Shown here: positions 25,097 through 32,860 of the stretch, in pieces | Position numbering within the stretch: the stretch's first letter is position 1 | How the letters are laid out: every line of letters starts with the position of its first letter | Origin: Conidiobolus incongruus B7586 | Lineage: Eukaryota; Entomophthoromycota; Entomophthoromycetes; Entomophthorales; Conidiobolaceae | Direction of reading: 5' to 3' | Assembly: GCA_000697335.1 (NCBI GenBank) | Contig: JNEM01009877.1 | Location: 1 to 39,392 of the forward strand | DNA: 39,392 bases | Made by a program: the position numbers and the translations under genes | The notes under the pieces: generated by a model | Database searches by the model: none | Seen by the model: only the letters and a program-made list of their open reading frames with translations | Told to the model about the DNA's origin: nothing

Positions 25097-25176
25097 GACA
25101 AGAGCAGGATTTGAACCTACGCGGGAAATCCCATGTGCTTTCTAGGCACACGCCTTAACCACTCGGCCATCTTGTC
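25097..25176 (-). tRNA. tRNA-Ser(AGA)
   Basis: Read on the minus strand, GACAAGA pairs with TCTTGTC as a perfect 7-bp acceptor stem. The D-arm contains the A-box sequence TGGCCGAGTGG. The anticodon stem TGTGC/GCACA encloses the loop CTAGAAA with anticodon AGA. A variable arm (GGGA...TCCC) marks it as class II, and the T-arm carries GGTTCAAATCC, the B box. It is 80 bp, with no intron and no encoded CCA. The anticodon reads UCU, and UCC through inosine. The first T-run of at least four bases lies about 20 nt downstream on the minus strand (plus 25073-25076). Confidence 0.97.
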
Positions 25177-25406
25177 TTGAATGTTACATTGACTAAAATT
25201 TAAAATTATCTATACTGAGATAATTGAATTCATATTATTGATTATCAACATTATTTTTATATCATTAGTTGTAAAATAACAATATAACACTTATATTTCT
25301 TCTTTTTATACCTTCATATAACATTTTTCTATATTAACAATAAAAACTATCTAAAATCCTCTTCATTTGTATTAAATCTCAATTTATTCAATTTTATTTA
25401 TTATTA

Positions 25407-26724
25407 GTATAGAAATTAAAAAATGGCAAATTTTTTAATTTCTGATCTTTCAAACATATTATATATTTTGAAAGATTATATATATATATAATATATAGGA
25501 AAATAAATATTTTCAAACTATATATATATATATATATTCAATTTTTATTATTTTTTTATTAAGATATTTTGATTTTAAAATTTATATTTAAATTTAATTA
25601 TACTTAAACTAGATTGTGATTATCAAAAGGCTTTTATTTTTGTATCTTTAAAACTTAATCATAAACCCTTTAAAATCATCTAAAACTTGTAAATAGTTTA
25701 TGGAGATGGTGTTTTATTTAAAACTACTATATATTACTAGATTTGTGATTTTAAAGCTAAAAAAGACATTATTTAAAATTTATTAAAATCTAAAAGACTA
25801 ATTTTTACTGTTACTCTTTTATTTATTAATAAAGTAAAAAAATATATTAAGAAATATCTTTTTATTTTTGTTAAAGAATTATTAAAGTAATTTAATATTA
25901 ATTATACAAGTATATTATATTTACTTAAGTTTAAACTTAGATTAATTAATAAAAATATAAAATAAATACCTTATAATTTAACAAAAGCTTAAAAGAAAAC
26001 TAAAGTAGCTATAGCTAAACTAAATTTATTAAGGTATAACTAAAAACAAAAGTTTTTACAATAAATACTTACAATTAATAAATCTTAAATTCTTTTATAT
26101 AATCTTTTATTTAAAAATAAAACAAGATGTTAGGTTAAGTTAAATTAATCCCCTCTAAAATTCCAATAAATAAATACTTTAAATATAAGCAAATATTAAT
26201 TGTTGTAATAAATTATAATGGTATATAGTTTTTTTATTTAATACCTCAAGGAAAATTAATTAATAGTAAGTTATATATTACTTTTTTAAATAAAATAATT
26301 TTTAAATGGTGTTCTTAATATAAATTAAAGATATTTATTATTTTGCATAATAATTACAAAATATATAAAGTTAAAGTTGTAAAAGATTTTTTATATAAAA
26401 AAATTAGAGGGAGTTACTACATCTAATATATTCACTTAATTATAACCTATGTAATTATAATTGTTTTAGACAATTAAAAAAACAGCTTACAGGAAAAAAA
26501 AATTCCTGTAAACAAATTAAATTGGTTTGTGAAACATCAAATTTCAGTCTTTAATAAAAAAAACTGTTTTTTAGGTATTAGAAGCTTACTAAAAGTATAA
26601 AAAAGAGTTATTAATAATTAAAGAGGCTATTAATTTTATATTATTCATTAATTTTTATATATTATTTATTAATTTATTTGTTTAATTTTAATTTTAAAAT
26701 TGTGCCATTACTTAATTTCTGCAC
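25407..26724 (+). mobile_element. Decayed Tc1/mariner transposon, copy 3 (best preserved)
   Basis: A 1318-bp element between TA dinucleotides (25405-25406 and 26725-26726). Left end GTATAGAAATTAAAAAATGG; right end, reverse-complemented, GTGCAGAAATTAAGTAATGG. The left end is also self-complementary: the 13-mer at 25412-25424 pairs with 25430-25442 around a 5-base loop. A second hairpin follows at 25446-25472 (CTTTCAAA...TTTGAAAG). In the plus-strand frames, transposase-like segments appear in the expected order: a helix-turn-helix region (FNINYTSILYLLKFKLRL, about 25880-25950), a segment like VMVWG (IMVYSFF, about 26215), and YKVKVVKDFLYKKIRG (about 26365-26410), equivalent to the segment around the second catalytic Asp. 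Several stops and frame changes interrupt it. It is a non-autonomous fossil DNA transposon. Confidence 0.88.
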
Positions 26725-27144
26725 TAATATTATTAATTCATTATTATTTTAATATTATTAAATAATCTCAATCTGTTGAATAACTAAATATTAGTATTTT
26801 AGAATATAGGTTTATACCAAAAATTCACTAAGATTTTTTATTTATGCATTTTAACTAATATTTTTAAACATATGATTTTATTTTATAAAATATTTGTAAA
26901 TATTTAATAGAATTTAAATTATTATATAATCATTTAAATTAGTACATTAAACCTTATTTAATAAATTTACCTTTTTTCTAAATTTATATATCGCCTATTT
27001 ATTTGTAAAAATTTAATTTTTAGTTGATCAAATTAATAAGATTATTATATTATATGATATATGCGATAAACTAAATTATATATAATCTCTGATATTTATG
27101 CTTGATGATCAGATGGGAAATAATCTTGTCAATCACTCAAGAAA
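26725..27144. other. Spacer between transposon copy 3 and the GC-rich island
   Basis: AT-rich DNA with no gene. It includes a TATA-like stretch (27077-27086) that would point into the island from the left, and an A5 run (27008-27012) that is the first clear T-run for any minus-strand RNA polymerase III transcript leaving the island. Confidence 0.55.
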
Positions 27145-27475
27145 CTACGACCACCACACTGAATCGAGAGGTCACATTGGAGAACACCCATTTCCTGAAT
27201 TCTAATATAAGATTATCGCGAACGAACTAATAATCTCTTTTATCTTCATTCCAAAATTTTCCAGTCTTTTTTTTTCGTAACCCTTGCAAAAGCATTGAGG
27301 CGTAACAAGCGTAAGATATTTACTGTACTCCGAAAACCCAATTCACAGTAAGCCATTTTCACCTCATTTGGTGAATCCCATTAATTTCCCCTAACTCTGT
27401 GGTAACCTATCGTTTACCACTGGCGATTCCCCGTTTAAGTTCTAAAAGTCTATTTCCTCCCACAATTATGGTCGT
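27145..27475 (-). ncRNA. Candidate structured RNA, RNase P RNA-like
   Basis: A G+C-rich island in very AT-rich DNA with no usable reading frame. Read on the minus strand, its two ends pair: ACGACCA (27469-27475) with TGGTCGT (27147-27153). Just inside, GGGAGG (27456-27461) pairs with CCUCUC (27166-27171), using one G-U pair that would be an A-C mismatch on the plus strand. Next comes a helix-loop-helix arm with AACUU/GAGUU and GUGGUAA...UUACCAC (27399-27420). Then GGGGAAAUUAAUGGG (27377-27391), resembling CR-I; AGGUGAAAAUGG (27353-27364), like CR-II; a hairpin UUACUGU...ACAGUAA (27320-27351); and GUAAAUA, like CR-III. Order and size (about 330 nt) fit RNase P RNA, which trims tRNA 5' leaders. 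RNase MRP RNA or an unknown RNA are alternatives. CR-IV and CR-V were not placed confidently. A minus-strand TATA-like element lies near 27503-27512. Confidence 0.4.
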
Positions 27476-28679
27476 CAATCGTATAGCAATATGACATAAT
27501 GATAAATTATAATTTCAATTTTTTTACAAATTAGAATTGGATCATTGTAAATTATGTTGATTTTTCAATTTGCTAACGTCTAAGTTTTTTATTATGTAAC
27601 AAATAAAAAAATATTAAGAAGGACAACAAAATATAGAATGGTATTCATTTAGCCATTGTGAGATTAGCAAAATTATGTGGTAATACTTAATCAATATATT
27701 TATAAAATAGTTTCAATAATTTAATTAAAATTGTAATAATTTCAAAAATCATTTATATTATACCATGATAAATAATTCTATTGTAGATTGGGTATTTATA
27801 GTTATTGACAATTGCAGCTATTTCTCAATAATTCAAGAAATAACCTTTTTTTCCATAATTATAATGATATATCATAATTCTATAGAGTACTTAATTGTTA
27901 AATTTGTATTAGCTATTATTAATCGGTTTAAATATATATTAATATTAATATTTGTTAAAATCTATCGACATTATTCATGTTTTAATTGTGAATATTATAA
28001 TAATTACATCTTTTATTATCATATTCTAACTATATTAAGTATTATTAATCTTTCAAATAAATTGTATGAATACCGATCAAATAAGCAATTTATTCAAGTA
28101 ATTACTTGAATAATTGTCTATATACTTAATAATGGTTTTTGAAGTCACATTGTCTATTGAAAATTGCTAAGAAATGATATGACATTTACAATTACGGAAT
28201 ATTTAAAAAAATAGATATATTAAGATAAAAGTATCTATATCTTATTAAATATTTTTATTTATATGATTGATATCATATCACATTTTATTATCACCTCATA
28301 ATGCTAATGCCAATAGATATAAATTTAGAAAGTTATTAATCAGCCCAAAATAGCAACTTTCATCCAAATGCTAACAAATAGGAATATTGATTCAAAAGAT
28401 GGCTATCTAAATTAAATTTAATAAAACTTTTGATAACTACCATATGACTATTGATATTTGAAAATTATTCTAAAGTTACTGCTAATCTTTACCTCTAATA
28501 TATCGTTTTAGTCATATGATATCATTTAGATTATTGACTTGAGTAATAGGTTACACCCATCAATAATTTTGATTGGTTGATAGTATAAAAAACTATTTTA
28601 TAAGACGTCAACAAGTTTTTTAAATTGTTAATTAATTTTCGAACTTTTGCTATAAAACTAAAAAAATTGTCTCTTTTGA
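27476..28679. other. Intergenic region before the D-threonine aldolase-like gene
   Basis: About 1.2 kb. An open frame at 27765-28109 (114 codons) is almost entirely Ile, Tyr, Asn, Phe and Lys and shows no rise in G+C at its borders, so it is treated as a chance frame. The final 120 bases hold the CCAAT and TATA elements described separately. Confidence 0.6.
28572..28590 (+). promoter_or_regulatory. Inverted CCAAT box and TATA box
   Basis: ATTGG (28572-28576, the inverted CCAAT box) is followed 8 bp later by TATAAAA (28584-28590), 90 bp before the ATG at 28680. Both elements together in the right order make a plausible core promoter, although the CCAAT box is unusually close to the TATA box. 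Confidence 0.45.
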
Positions 28680-30080
28680 ATGATTAAGATCTTGAGACTA
28701 CCTTTAAAGTTTAGTAGTCAGTTAGTTAAGAGTTTATCGACACAGCAACCTATTTATCTAAATCAATTTAAATTAGCAAATCAATTCTATTCAACTTCAT
28801 CTTCAACTTCTAAAATGACTATTAACTACGGCAAAATCAATCAATTGGAAGCTCCTTACCAAGCTAAATGCGAAGTGAAGATTGGAGACTCCGTCGAGAA
28901 CTTAGATACTCCCGTATTAGTTGTTCACTTGGAAGCCTTTGAAAAGAATTTGTTGACTATGAAGCAACTTGTACAGGAAGCTGGTAACAAATTGACAAAT
29001 CAGCCCACTATTAGAATGAGACCACACTTCAAGACACATAAGAGCCCAGCTGTAGCATATTTGCAAGTTCAAAATGGAGCTAGTGGCATTTGTTGCGCAA
29101 AGTTGACTGAAGTTGAAGCTTTAGTCAACGGAAGTTACCAAAGTGTCAATTGGGATATTCTATTAACCAACCCCATAGTCTCTGAGCCAAAGTTGGCAAG
29201 ACTTGGTAAAGTTGCTCAACAGATGAAACAGAAGCCAAATCACCCATTGTTATCAATCTGTGCTGACAATATTCAAAACATTCACGATTACTTACGCGTC
29301 GCTAAAGAGTATAACGTCAGTTTTAATATTTATACTGAAGTGAATGTTGGTCAAAACCGCTGTGGTATTGACTCACTCGACGATTTCATCCAAATTGTTC
29401 AAGAAATTGTCAAAAACGAGCCACATCTTCACTTCCAAGGTATCCATGCTTATCAGGGAGCCAATCAACATGTACGCAGCTATGAAGAACGTCGCCATAA
29501 TGTAATTGGTCCCATCAAACAACGCTTAGAAAAATGCTTAGAACTCTTGAACCAGCACAATATCCCATGCCCCATTATCACGGGAGCAGGTACCGGAAGC
29601 TTCCAATTCGAAATCGAATCTGGCATTTACAATGAAGTTCAGGTGGGATCTTATCTGTTCATGGATGTTGACTACACTTTGAATTTGGGTCAAGACAACA
29701 AATTGGTGAATCAGTTTGACCAGAGTTTGTTTATGTACTCCCGCATCAACAGTTTGAATCCAAAATCTGAAATCTCTCCCAGATTAATTGTTGACGCTGG
29801 TCTAAAATCCCTCAGCTTGGATAGTGGACTCCCCTGGGTGCATGCTCCAGAAGCTAAAGAGCCTTTGGAATATATCTCTCAGGGTGACGAACATGGTATG
29901 ATTGTTCCTAAAGGTTCTAATCAATTTCAAAATCCCGATCAATTCAAATTGGGTCAAATCATTAAGTTGATTCCTGGCCATTGTGACCCTACTATCAATA
30001 TGAGCACCCATATGGTCGGAGTTCGCAATGGTGTCGTCGAAACGATTTGGCACGTGGAAGGACGTGGTGTAGGTCTCTAA
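28680..30080 (+). CDS. D-threonine aldolase / D-serine dehydratase family PLP enzyme
   Basis: A single-exon gene of 466 aa. It has the alanine-racemase-type N-terminal barrel fold shared by D-threonine aldolases and eukaryotic D-serine dehydratases. The PLP lysine lies in RMRPHFKTHK (Lys118). GICCAKLTEVEAL, INTEVNVGQNRCGI (seen here as YTEVNVGQNRCGI) and GAGTGSF are further family motifs. The C-terminal metal site reads PGHCDPT (His434, Asp436): His-x-Asp is the arrangement I know from D-threonine and D-hydroxyaspartate enzymes, whereas Dsd1-type D-serine dehydratases have His-x-Cys. I therefore favour cleavage or dehydration of a D-3-hydroxy amino acid over strict D-serine dehydratase activity. 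Residues 1-45 have no acidic residue and resemble a mitochondrial presequence. Met46 (28815) precedes the conserved part and could give a cytosolic form. The carboxypeptidase gene begins 218 bp after the stop on the same strand. Confidence 0.88.
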   Translation: MIKILRLPLKFSSQLVKSLSTQQPIYLNQFKLANQFYSTSSSTSKMTINYGKINQLEAPYQAKCEVKIGDSVENLDTPVLVVHLEAFEKNLLTMKQLVQEAGNKLTNQPTIRMRPHFKTHKSPAVAYLQVQNGASGICCAKLTEVEALVNGSYQSVNWDILLTNPIVSEPKLARLGKVAQQMKQKPNHPLLSICADNIQNIHDYLRVAKEYNVSFNIYTEVNVGQNRCGIDSLDDFIQIVQEIVKNEPHLHFQGIHAYQGANQHVRSYEERRHNVIGPIKQRLEKCLELLNQHNIPCPIITGAGTGSFQFEIESGIYNEVQVGSYLFMDVDYTLNLGQDNKLVNQFDQSLFMYSRINSLNPKSEISPRLIVDAGLKSLSLDSGLPWVHAPEAKEPLEYISQGDEHGMIVPKGSNQFQNPDQFKLGQIIKLIPGHCDPTINMSTHMVGVRNGVVETIWHVEGRGVGL

Positions 30081-30298
30081 TTTATTTGATCAATTCAAGT
30101 CAACTTTATTAAAGTATTTTTCAACTTTATAATTTTCTCAATTGAATAATATTTTTATTAATAGATTAATTACCAGTTCACATAAATTAAAATTTAATAT
30201 TTAAGGGTGATTAAGGGTAATTAATGATTTTTTGCATTGTATTATATATACCATATTATTACCAGACAATGGTTACTCTTTTCAAAAAAATTAAAATA

Positions 30299-31830
30299 AT
30301 GAAATTATTGAATTTAATACTTCTAATTTCTTTTATTCAAAGTGATATATCCAATCAAGTTCAAACTTCTGCATCAACACTAGATAATTTCATTGATTTT
30401 GCAAATTCTTGGATAACAATCAAGGATGAAATTGATAACTCAAAAGATAACATAAATTTTGATCAATTTTTAAATAAACAATCAAAGAAGATTGATCAGT
30501 CAAAAATTTGTAAGGATAAGGCGAATCAAGTAATCCAAATACATAACAATTATTAATACTTATTTAATAACTTTAATAGTACACAGGCTATCTTACTGTA
30601 GGTAACGTGACAAACTCACACCAATTGTTCTACTGGTTTGTAGAATCTCGCGGAAATCCCTCACAAGATCCCTTAGTTCTATGGTTAAATGGAGGACCCG
30701 GATGTTCCTCCATGCTAGGATACTTGATGGAAATTGGCCCTTGTATATTTCATACAGATTCCAAAATCCCTGAATATAATCCTCACAGTTGGAATAATAG
30801 AGCCAATTTGTTGTTTTTGGATCAACCAATAGGTACAGGATTTTCAGTTAAAAAGAGTTCTGACTATTCAGTGAACTCTGCGTGGTTGGCCAGTGAACAT
30901 ATATTACAATTCTTAATTCAATTCTTTGAAGTTTATCCTCAATATCAGCATAATGAATTTCACATGTTTGGTGAATCTTACGCTGGTCATTACATTCCTC
31001 ATACTGGTGATATGATACTTGATTATAATAATTCCACTCAAGAGCTTAAAATTCCATTGAAATCTATCGGCATTGGAAATGGAATTGTAGACTACTTGAC
31101 TCAATTTAGATACTTTCCAGAAATGGCTTGCAACAGTGAGTTTGGGCAATTGTACAATACTGCAACGTGCCAATCGATCTACAACAATTGGCCAGAATGT
31201 GAAGCCAAAGTGAGAAAGTGCTATCACTCTAAAAATTCCAATGAATGCATGGAAGCAAATAGTTTCTGCTTCCAAAATATAGGCTTCCCATATTCCAACA
31301 AGACTTTCAGTCATTATGACATTACCAAAGTGTGTGAGGGAGAGAAAGATTGTTTTAAACAAATGGAAACTATCGAAAATTGGCTTAATTCTAATGCTAC
31401 CAGGGACTTATTGGGAATTGACAATATTGAAGTTATTCCGTTCCAATCATGCAATACCAATCTCAATCTAGATTTTGTATTAGTTGGAGATAATCCTAAG
31501 CCTTCACACTATTCTGTCGCAAAACTCTTGAACAATGGTGTGAGGGTGCTCGTATACGCGGGAGATTTAGACTACATTTGCAACTATATGGGTAACAGGG
31601 CATGGACTTTGAATGTACCTTGGCTTGGCCAGGATCAGTTTAGACAGTTGAGCGAAGTTCCTTGGCTCAATAGTCAGACTGGGGAGGTGGCAGGTCAAGT
31701 GAGAGAATCTAAGCTATTGACTTTTGTCAAAGCATTTGGTGGTGGTCATATGTATCCAATGGATCAGAAGGAAAATGGCTTGGATATGTTCAATCGTTGG
31801 TTAAAGAATAAGTCACTTATAGGAAAATAG
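30299..31830 (+). CDS. Serine carboxypeptidase S10, carboxypeptidase Y-like
   Basis: Two exons (30299-30529 and 30580-31830) give 493 aa. The 50-bp phase-0 intron was placed because it joins KDKANQ to YTGYLTVGN, rebuilding the Q-Y-T-G-Y start of the S10 domain. The start chosen gives a signal peptide (MKLLNLILLISFIQS); upstream in-frame Met codons would place extra sequence before it. Residues about 19-70 are a short hydrophilic pro-region. The catalytic triad is intact: Ser210 in GESYAGHY, Asp408 in YAGDLDYICNY and His467 in GGGHMYPMD. NGGPGCSS forms the oxyanion and substrate-binding part. ICNYMGNRAW is close to the vacuolar carboxypeptidase Y group. Asn-x-Ser/Thr sites (NVT, NST, NKT, NAT) suggest N-glycosylation. 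It removes C-terminal residues from peptides, probably in the vacuole. Codons are AT-ending, so expression is probably modest. Confidence 0.92.
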
Positions 31831-32299
31831 TTATAATCAATTGAAATAATTAAGATTTATTGAAATTAATTTTTCTTCATTTATATAAACCATATAATTA
31901 TCAAATGTTGATATATCACATTATCACTCTATATTATTATACATATACATCTCCACACCCAAGTCGATTGATTTTAGTTTGATTATTCAAAGTTTTTAGT
32001 CAAAATATTAAAAATGAAAAATATATAAAATTTAAAATATTATGCTACAGTAACTTATTTAAATATTTTTATACCAAATTTAGTATGGTATATATTACTA
32101 AAGATTTGAGATTATAATTGTGACTCAATATAATTGAGTTTCAAGTTAATAAATGACTGCAAAAACAAATTTATGAATTTAATATACTTGATAATAATAT
32201 TAGTTAGAACTTTGTTTAGTATATTTCAGGCAAGCTATTGTTCTTTTTACTTAGCCAAATTCAATGTATTTGTAACGAGATTAGCTAAGGGTATTAATG
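31831..32299. other. Intergenic AT-rich DNA
   Basis: The 3' flank of the carboxypeptidase gene, then AT-rich sequence. An open frame at 32134-32322 runs into the GC-rich island, but its N-terminal half is AT-driven and no homology is recognised. Confidence 0.5.
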
Positions 32300-32459
32300 C
32301 CAGCTCCGATATTTCGCCATGATAGCCAGAGATATAAGCGACTATGTGATCTACAACTCTAGGGGCCAAGAGGACCAGTTGGGTCGCGATGGCTATCCGG
32401 TTAGGTTCATCATATGGAATTAATTGCAAATTGGGCGAATTAGAACGAATTAGAGCCGG
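32300..32459 (-). ncRNA. Candidate structured RNA, unknown family (~160 nt)
   Basis: A second G+C-rich island of about 160 bp with nested long-range pairing. On the minus strand CCGGCUCU (32452-32459) pairs with GGAGCUGG (32300-32307) over 8 bp, including two G-U pairs that would be A-C mismatches on the plus strand. Inside this, UUCGCC (32434-32439) pairs with GGCGAA (32313-32318). Then GAUAGCCA (32390-32397) pairs with UGGCUAUC (32321-32328), and GCGAC (32383-32387) with GUCGC (32338-32342), enclosing a small CUCU/AGAG hairpin. AUGAUGA in the single-stranded part resembles a box C, but no box D is placed properly. It is not a tRNA: there is no T-loop. The minus strand also has a 70-codon open frame here, but without an ATG or splice acceptor. 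Family unknown. Confidence 0.4.
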
Positions 32460-32662
32460 GTTGTAAAATTATGTAGTAATGAGTAAAAAAAATAAAGAAA
32501 AGAAGTTGTAGTAGAATTGATTTTATTATTGAAATAGGTATGCTAAATAATATAATTGGTAATAAGTTAATGGGTGATTTTAGTAACACTAAGGTAGAGG
32601 TGTTATTCTTTGGATGTGATGGATGTAGAAGAGGATAATTGGCAGTAGAAGTGTAATTTTGA
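32460..32662. other. Purine-rich spacer
   Basis: Strongly purine-rich on the plus strand (pyrimidine-rich on the minus strand), with an A8 run at about 32485-32492. Such pyrimidine tracts precede several starts in this window, so this may be a promoter for the minus-strand island RNA. No gene is seen. Confidence 0.45.
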
Positions 32663-32860
32663 ATGGACACCAAAAATCAAGGTTCCATGATAGAAGCTAC
32701 TAGTGTATTTAAAGGTATTTTAAGAGTTTGTGGAGGTGTGGCTGTGCAATGGTGTATCCTTGTGATGGTTGTCGCTACTGGTTCCTTGTTCTTGTTTATC
32801 CAAGGGAACAGGATGCGGCAGTATTTTTATCAAAGATTTCATTTGATTTATGAAAATTAG
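32663..32860 (+). CDS. Possible small single-pass membrane protein, 65 aa
   Basis: A short open frame with G+C clearly above its surroundings. It encodes a hydrophilic start (MDTKNQGSMIEATS), a 24-residue hydrophobic segment at about 28-51 (GVAVQWCILVMVVATGSLFLFIQG) and a basic, aromatic tail (NRMRQYFYQRFHLIYEN). This is the layout of a tail- or signal-anchored membrane protein. No family is recognised. The complementary strand also has a 40-codon frame starting with ATG (ending TSTNS), so strand and reality are uncertain. A second in-frame Met (codon 9) is an alternative start. It could also be a terminal exon of a gene whose other exons I could not find. Confidence 0.4.
   Translation: MDTKNQGSMIEATSVFKGILRVCGGVAVQWCILVMVVATGSLFLFIQGNRMRQYFYQRFHLIYEN

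Noticed and set aside
27361-27420. Telomerase RNA template (CCCCTAACTC near 27388)
   Set aside because: A template should cover about one and a half telomere repeats. Only one partial match to TTAGGG is present and it is explained by the folded island.
27765-28109. 114-codon plus-strand frame
   Set aside because: It is dominated by Ile, Tyr, Asn and Phe, in flat AT-rich DNA. The length is possible by chance because the region is poor in TAA on this frame; no homology is recognised.
32321-32397. tRNA with acceptor stem GATAGCC/GGCTATC
   Set aside because: The 7-8 bp closing stem and 77-nt length are tRNA-like, but neither strand has a T-loop (GGTTCRANTCC) or a proper anticodon arm.
32247-32429. 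Minus-strand frame (LQLIPYDEPNRIAIATQ...NLAK) across the second GC island
   Set aside because: It has no ATG in frame and no splice acceptor upstream before a stop. The helices with G-U pairs explain the sequence better as RNA, although a coding exon is not fully excluded.
32300-32459. Hammerhead-like core (UGAUGA and GAAA) in the minus strand of the island
   Set aside because: The helix between the two motifs is not directly adjacent to them, and the closing base pair is wrong. No cleavage triplet is placed correctly.
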